Source: an uncultured Porphyromonadaceae bacterium (GTDB taxonomy: Bacteria; Bacteroidota; Bacteroidia; Bacteroidales; Muribaculaceae). Taken from it: 9,846 nucleotides of DNA. A model generated the notes under the pieces. That model searched no databases, was not told the origin of the DNA, and was given only the letters and a program-made list of their open reading frames with translations. The translations under genes and the position numbers were made by a program. Every line of letters starts with the position of its first letter. Within the stretch, counting starts at the first letter, position 1. The stretch covers positions 1 through 9,846 of the forward strand of contig UREH01000086.1 in the NCBI GenBank assembly GCA_900546835.1, in the 5' to 3' direction. Shown piece by piece: positions 6,976 to 9,846 of the stretch.

Positions 6976-6980
6976 TTTTG
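6948..6980 (+). promoter_or_regulatory. Predicted promoter of valS
   Basis: TAATTTTG at 6973-6980 matches the Bacteroidetes -7 consensus TAnnTTTG. TTAG at 6948-6951, 21 bp upstream, is a weak -33 box and overlaps the -7 element of the divergent peptidase promoter. Transcription would start near 6985-6987, giving a leader of about 85 bases that includes a long predicted hairpin. Confidence 0.5.
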
Positions 6981-6990
6981 CACCGCAATT

Positions 6991-7034
6991 TTCAGGGCGC
7001 TCCCGTCGCCGACAGGCGCGGAGCGTATCCTGAA
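6991..7034 (+). promoter_or_regulatory. Long stem-loop in the valS 5' leader
   Basis: Three stacked paired segments can form. TTCAGG (6991-6996) pairs with CCTGAA (7029-7034), CGCTCC (6998-7003) with GGAGCG (7020-7025), and CGCC (7007-7010) with GGCG (7015-7018), closed by a GACA tetraloop (7011-7014). Small internal loops lie at 6997/7026-7028 and 7004-7006/7019. All 16 pairs are Watson-Crick. It occupies about half of the predicted leader and ends 37 bases before the ATG. No T-tract follows, so it is not an intrinsic terminator. It may be a regulatory structure or protein-binding site controlling valS, or an mRNA-stabilising element. I do not recognise it as a known riboswitch or T-box. Confidence 0.55.
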
Positions 7035-7071
7035 GCCTTAACACCAAACGATTTAACCAGCTAACCACATC

Positions 7072-9699
7072 ATGCTTGCTACGAAATACAATCCCGCCGA
7101 GGTGGAGGACAAATGGTATGACTACTGGATGAAGCACCGCCTGTTTCATTCCGAACCGGATGGCCGCGAGCCGTATACCATCGTGATTCCGCCGCCCAAC
7201 GTCACGGGCGTGCTCCATATGGGCCATATGCTCAACGAGACGATTCAGGACATCCTCGTGCGCCGCGCGCGCATGGAGGGTAAAAATGCCTGCTGGGTTC
7301 CCGGCACCGACCACGCCTCCATCGCCACCGAAGCCAAGGTGGTGGCCAAACTCCAGGCCGAGGGAATCAAGAAGACGGACCTCACCCGCGAGGAGTTCCT
7401 GCGCCATGCGTGGGACTGGACCGAGCACCACGGCGGCATCATCCTCAAGCAGCTGCGCAAACTCGGCGCCTCGTGCGACTGGGACCGCACCGCATTCACC
7501 ATGGACGAGCTTCGCTCGCGCAGCGTAATCCGCGTGTTCTGCGAACTATACCGCAAGGGACTGATCTATCGCGGCGTACGCATGGTAAACTGGGACCCCG
7601 CCGCGCTCACAGCGCTCTCCGACGAGGAGGTGATCTATCGCGACGAGCATTCCAAGCTTTTCTATCTGAAATATTTTGTCGACGGCGAGGCCGACCGCTA
7701 TATTGTGGTGGCTACGACGCGTCCGGAGACCATCCTCGGCGATACAGCCGTCTGCGTAAACCCCAACGACCCGCGCTACAGCTGGCTGAAGGGGAAACGC
7801 GTGATTGTGCCTATGGTAGGCCGTTCGGTGCCCATCATCATGGACGATTATGTCGAGATGGACTTCGGTACAGGCTGCCTGAAGGTAACTCCGGCTCACG
7901 ACGTCAACGACTATATGCTCGGCGAGAAATACAATCTTCCCACCATCGACATCTTTAATCCTGACGGCACTATTTCCGAAGCCGGCGGCATGTATGTGGG
8001 TCATGACCGCTTCGACGTCCGCCGCGAGATTATAGCCGACCTGCAGGAGCGCGGTCTCGTGGAGAAAGTCGAGGACTACGACAACAAGGTGGGCTACTCG
8101 GAGCGTACAAAGGTGGTGATCGAGCCTAAACTTTCCATGCAGTGGTTCCTTAAGATGGGAGAGCTGACCAAACCGGCTCTGAAGGCTGTGATGGATGATG
8201 ACATCTGTTTCTATCCCTCGAAATTCAAGAACACTTACCGCCATTGGATGACCGATACCAAGGACTGGTGCATCAGCCGTCAGCTCTGGTGGGGTCACCG
8301 CATTCCGGCCTATTTCCTCCCCGAAGGTGGATACGTTGTGGCCGAGACGCCCGAGGAGGCTCTGCAGCTCGCCCGCGAGAAAACCGGCAACCCCGCACTG
8401 GAGATGACCGATCTGCGTGCCGACGAGGACTGCCTCGACACCTGGTTCTCCTCCTGGCTATGGCCAATCTCGCTTTTCAACGGCATCCTTGATCCCGACA
8501 ACGAGGAGATCCGCTATTATTATCCTACCTCGGACCTCGTTACCGGTCCGGACATCATTTTCTTCTGGGTAGCCCGTATGATTATCGCCGGATATGAGTT
8601 CAAGGGGGAGATGCCTTTCAAGAACGTTTATTTCACCGGCATAGTGCGCGACAGTCTCGGCCGCAAGATGAGCAAATCGCTGGGAAATTCGCCCGATCCG
8701 CTCGACCTTATAGCCAACTATGGTGCCGACGGCGTGCGCATGGGCCTGATGCTCGCCGCTCCTGCGGGTAACGACATCCTGTTCGACGACAAGCTTTGCG
8801 AGACCGGTCGCAATTTCTGCAACAAGGTCTGGAACGCTTTCCGTCTTGTGAAAGGGTGGGAGAGTGCCGACTTCGAGCAGCCGATGGCCGCGAAGGCCGC
8901 CACAAAGTGGTTTGAGGCCCGTCTGGGCGCCACCGCCGCCGAAGTGGCCGACCTTATGGGCAAATTCCGTCTCTCGGAAGCGCTGATGGCCATTTATCGT
9001 CTTTTCTGGGATGAATTCTCCGCATGGTATCTCGAGATGGTGAAACCTGCCTTCGGTCAGCCGGTCGACAAGGCTACCTATGAGGCTACACTCGGGTTCT
9101 TCGACGCACTCCTTCGCCTGATGCACCCCTTCATGCCGTTCATCACCGAAGAACTATGGCAGAATCTTGCTGCACGCCGCGATGGCGAGAGCATCATGTA
9201 CGCTCCCGTGCCCGAAGGGATGGGAGCCGACACCGATGTGCTTGCTGCTATGGAAACAGCCAAGGAAATCGTTACGGGTGTGCGCGCCGTGCGTGCCCAG
9301 AAAAATATCCCGCAGAAGGATATTCTGGAACTCCGTGTGGTCGGCGCAGCCGCACCAGCCGGCGAGATATCCGCCCTAATCACCAAACTGGCTAATCTTT
9401 CGGCTATCGATGGTGATGCCGATAAGGATGCTGCCGCAGCAACTTTCATGGTCGGTACGCAGGAATATGCCGTGCCTCTCGCCGGCAACATCGATGTTGA
9501 GGCCGAGAAGACACGCCTGCAGAAAGATATCGCATACTACGAAGGATTCCTCGCTTCGGTGGAGAAGAAGCTTGCCAACGAGAAATTCGTCAGCAAGGCT
9601 CCCGCAGCCGTAATCGAGGGCGAGCGCCGCAAACAGGCCGACGCCCAGTCGAAGCTGGCCACGCTTAGTGCCTCCCTCTCGGCACTCTCTGCCGACTGA
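7072..9699 (+). CDS. valS: Valyl-tRNA synthetase (ValRS), 875 aa
   Basis: A class I aminoacyl-tRNA synthetase that charges tRNA-Val with valine in the cytoplasm and clears mischarged threonine. The HIGH motif appears as HMGH (49-52) within [16 protein letters not shown]. The KMSKS loop is intact at 532-536 ([16 protein letters not shown]). The CP1 editing domain carries [14 protein letters not shown] (214-227), and [15 protein letters not shown] lies downstream around 401-415. The anticodon-binding helical domain begins near [14 protein letters not shown] (~583). A charged C-terminal arm from about 808 to 875 ([17 protein letters not shown] onward) matches the ValRS tRNA-binding coiled-coil. 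The length is normal for the family and the frame is unbroken. The ATG at 7072 is the natural start; [18 protein letters not shown] is the standard N-terminus. It is transcribed divergently from the S9 peptidase gene and appears monocistronic, with a stem-loop right after its TGA. Confidence 0.98.
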   Translation: MLATKYNPAEVEDKWYDYWMKHRLFHSEPDGREPYTIVIPPPNVTGVLHMGHMLNETIQDILVRRARMEGKNACWVPGTDHASIATEAKVVAKLQAEGIKKTDLTREEFLRHAWDWTEHHGGIILKQLRKLGASCDWDRTAFTMDELRSRSVIRVFCELYRKGLIYRGVRMVNWDPAALTALSDEEVIYRDEHSKLFYLKYFVDGEADRYIVVATTRPETILGDTAVCVNPNDPRYSWLKGKRVIVPMVGRSVPIIMDDYVEMDFGTGCLKVTPAHDVNDYMLGEKYNLPTIDIFNPDGTISEAGGMYVGHDRFDVRREIIADLQERGLVEKVEDYDNKVGYSERTKVVIEPKLSMQWFLKMGELTKPALKAVMDDDICFYPSKFKNTYRHWMTDTKDWCISRQLWWGHRIPAYFLPEGGYVVAETPEEALQLAREKTGNPALEMTDLRADEDCLDTWFSSWLWPISLFNGILDPDNEEIRYYYPTSDLVTGPDIIFFWVARMIIAGYEFKGEMPFKNVYFTGIVRDSLGRKMSKSLGNSPDPLDLIANYGADGVRMGLMLAAPAGNDILFDDKLCETGRNFCNKVWNAFRLVKGWESADFEQPMAAKAATKWFEARLGATAAEVADLMGKFRLSEALMAIYRLFWDEFSAWYLEMVKPAFGQPVDKATYEATLGFFDALLRLMHPFMPFITEELWQNLAARRDGESIMYAPVPEGMGADTDVLAAMETAKEIVTGVRAVRAQKNIPQKDILELRVVGAAAPAGEISALITKLANLSAIDGDADKDAAAATFMVGTQEYAVPLAGNIDVEAEKTRLQKDIAYYEGFLASVEKKLANEKFVSKAPAAVIEGERRKQADAQSKLATLSASLSALSAD

Positions 9700-9723
9700 T
9701 TGTCCTGACAAACGCTAAATTAA

Positions 9724-9755
9724 CGCGGTGCATCGGATTCGTCCGGTGCACCGCG
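9724..9755 (+). terminator. Stem-loop after valS, probable terminator or 3'-end stabiliser
   Basis: CGCGGTGCATCGG (9724-9736) pairs with 9743-9755 as a 13-bp stem with one T-G wobble and a six-base loop (9737-9742), starting 25 bases after the valS stop. No T-run follows, only AT-rich sequence, so it is not a textbook intrinsic terminator. It could serve as a weak terminator, a processing end or a protective 3' hairpin. Confidence 0.6.
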
Positions 9756-9846
9756 CCATACTATATACATATTAAATAATAGAATGTCGATTTGATTATT
9801 GAGATGGGCTGAAGGTTGTCGTGGAAGGGGTATAAAGAAAAAGGAG
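9756..9846. other. AT-rich intergenic tail without a recognisable gene
   Basis: After the valS stem-loop the sequence is AT-rich (around 9756-9785) and then purine-rich to the window end. I see no coding frame of useful length, no complete TAnnTTTG promoter and no RNA gene. No adapter sequence is visible at this end, unlike the left end. Confidence 0.6.

Noticed and set aside
7546..8298. Minus-strand open frame of 250 codons inside valS
   Set aside because: It is antisense to the conserved catalytic and editing regions of ValRS and has no recognisable domain.

Overview
This window looks like one end of an assembled contig from a member of the Bacteroidales. A gut Muribaculaceae-like lineage would fit the fairly high GC content and the protein sequences, but family level is my inference. 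Support for Bacteroidales comes from the ~500-residue GSI-type glutamine synthetase, the DPP5-like S9 lipoprotein peptidase, the CBM9-like protein, the character of the ValRS, the lack of Shine-Dalgarno motifs, and three upstream sites matching the Bacteroidetes -7 promoter consensus TAnnTTTG. The first 42 bases are not genomic. They are an Illumina Nextera read-1 adapter preceded by an i5 index, so the real sequence begins at base 43, inside mutL.

Layout. (1) 43-4057, all minus strand: lysE-family exporter -> CBM9-like protein -> GSI-type glutamine synthetase -> mutL (3' end lost at the contig end). Gaps are 47, 55 and 55 bp, consistent with one transcription unit driven by a promoter just upstream of the exporter. 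(2) 4058-4247: 190 bp without a gene, holding a strong hairpin with T-tracts on both sides (terminator) and the exporter promoter. (3) 4248-6878, minus strand: a DPP5-like S9 peptidase lipoprotein followed 24 bp later by a 139-residue membrane protein that resembles the C-terminal half of stomatin/prohibitin (SPFH) proteins without the SPFH domain. (4) 6879-7071: a divergent promoter region. The two predicted promoters interlock, and the valS leader can fold into a long hairpin. (5) 7072-9699, plus strand: complete valS. (6) 9700-9846: a 3' stem-loop after valS, then AT-rich sequence with no recognisable gene.

The genes are mostly housekeeping: mismatch repair, ammonia assimilation, amino-acid export, peptide hydrolysis at the envelope, and tRNA charging. 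I see no mobile element, CRISPR array, defence system, tRNA or rRNA. The most interesting items are the valS leader structure, the interlocked divergent promoters, the SPFH-less membrane protein paired with the peptidase, and the adapter artefact, which creates false peptide ends. I found no convincing undescribed multi-gene system.
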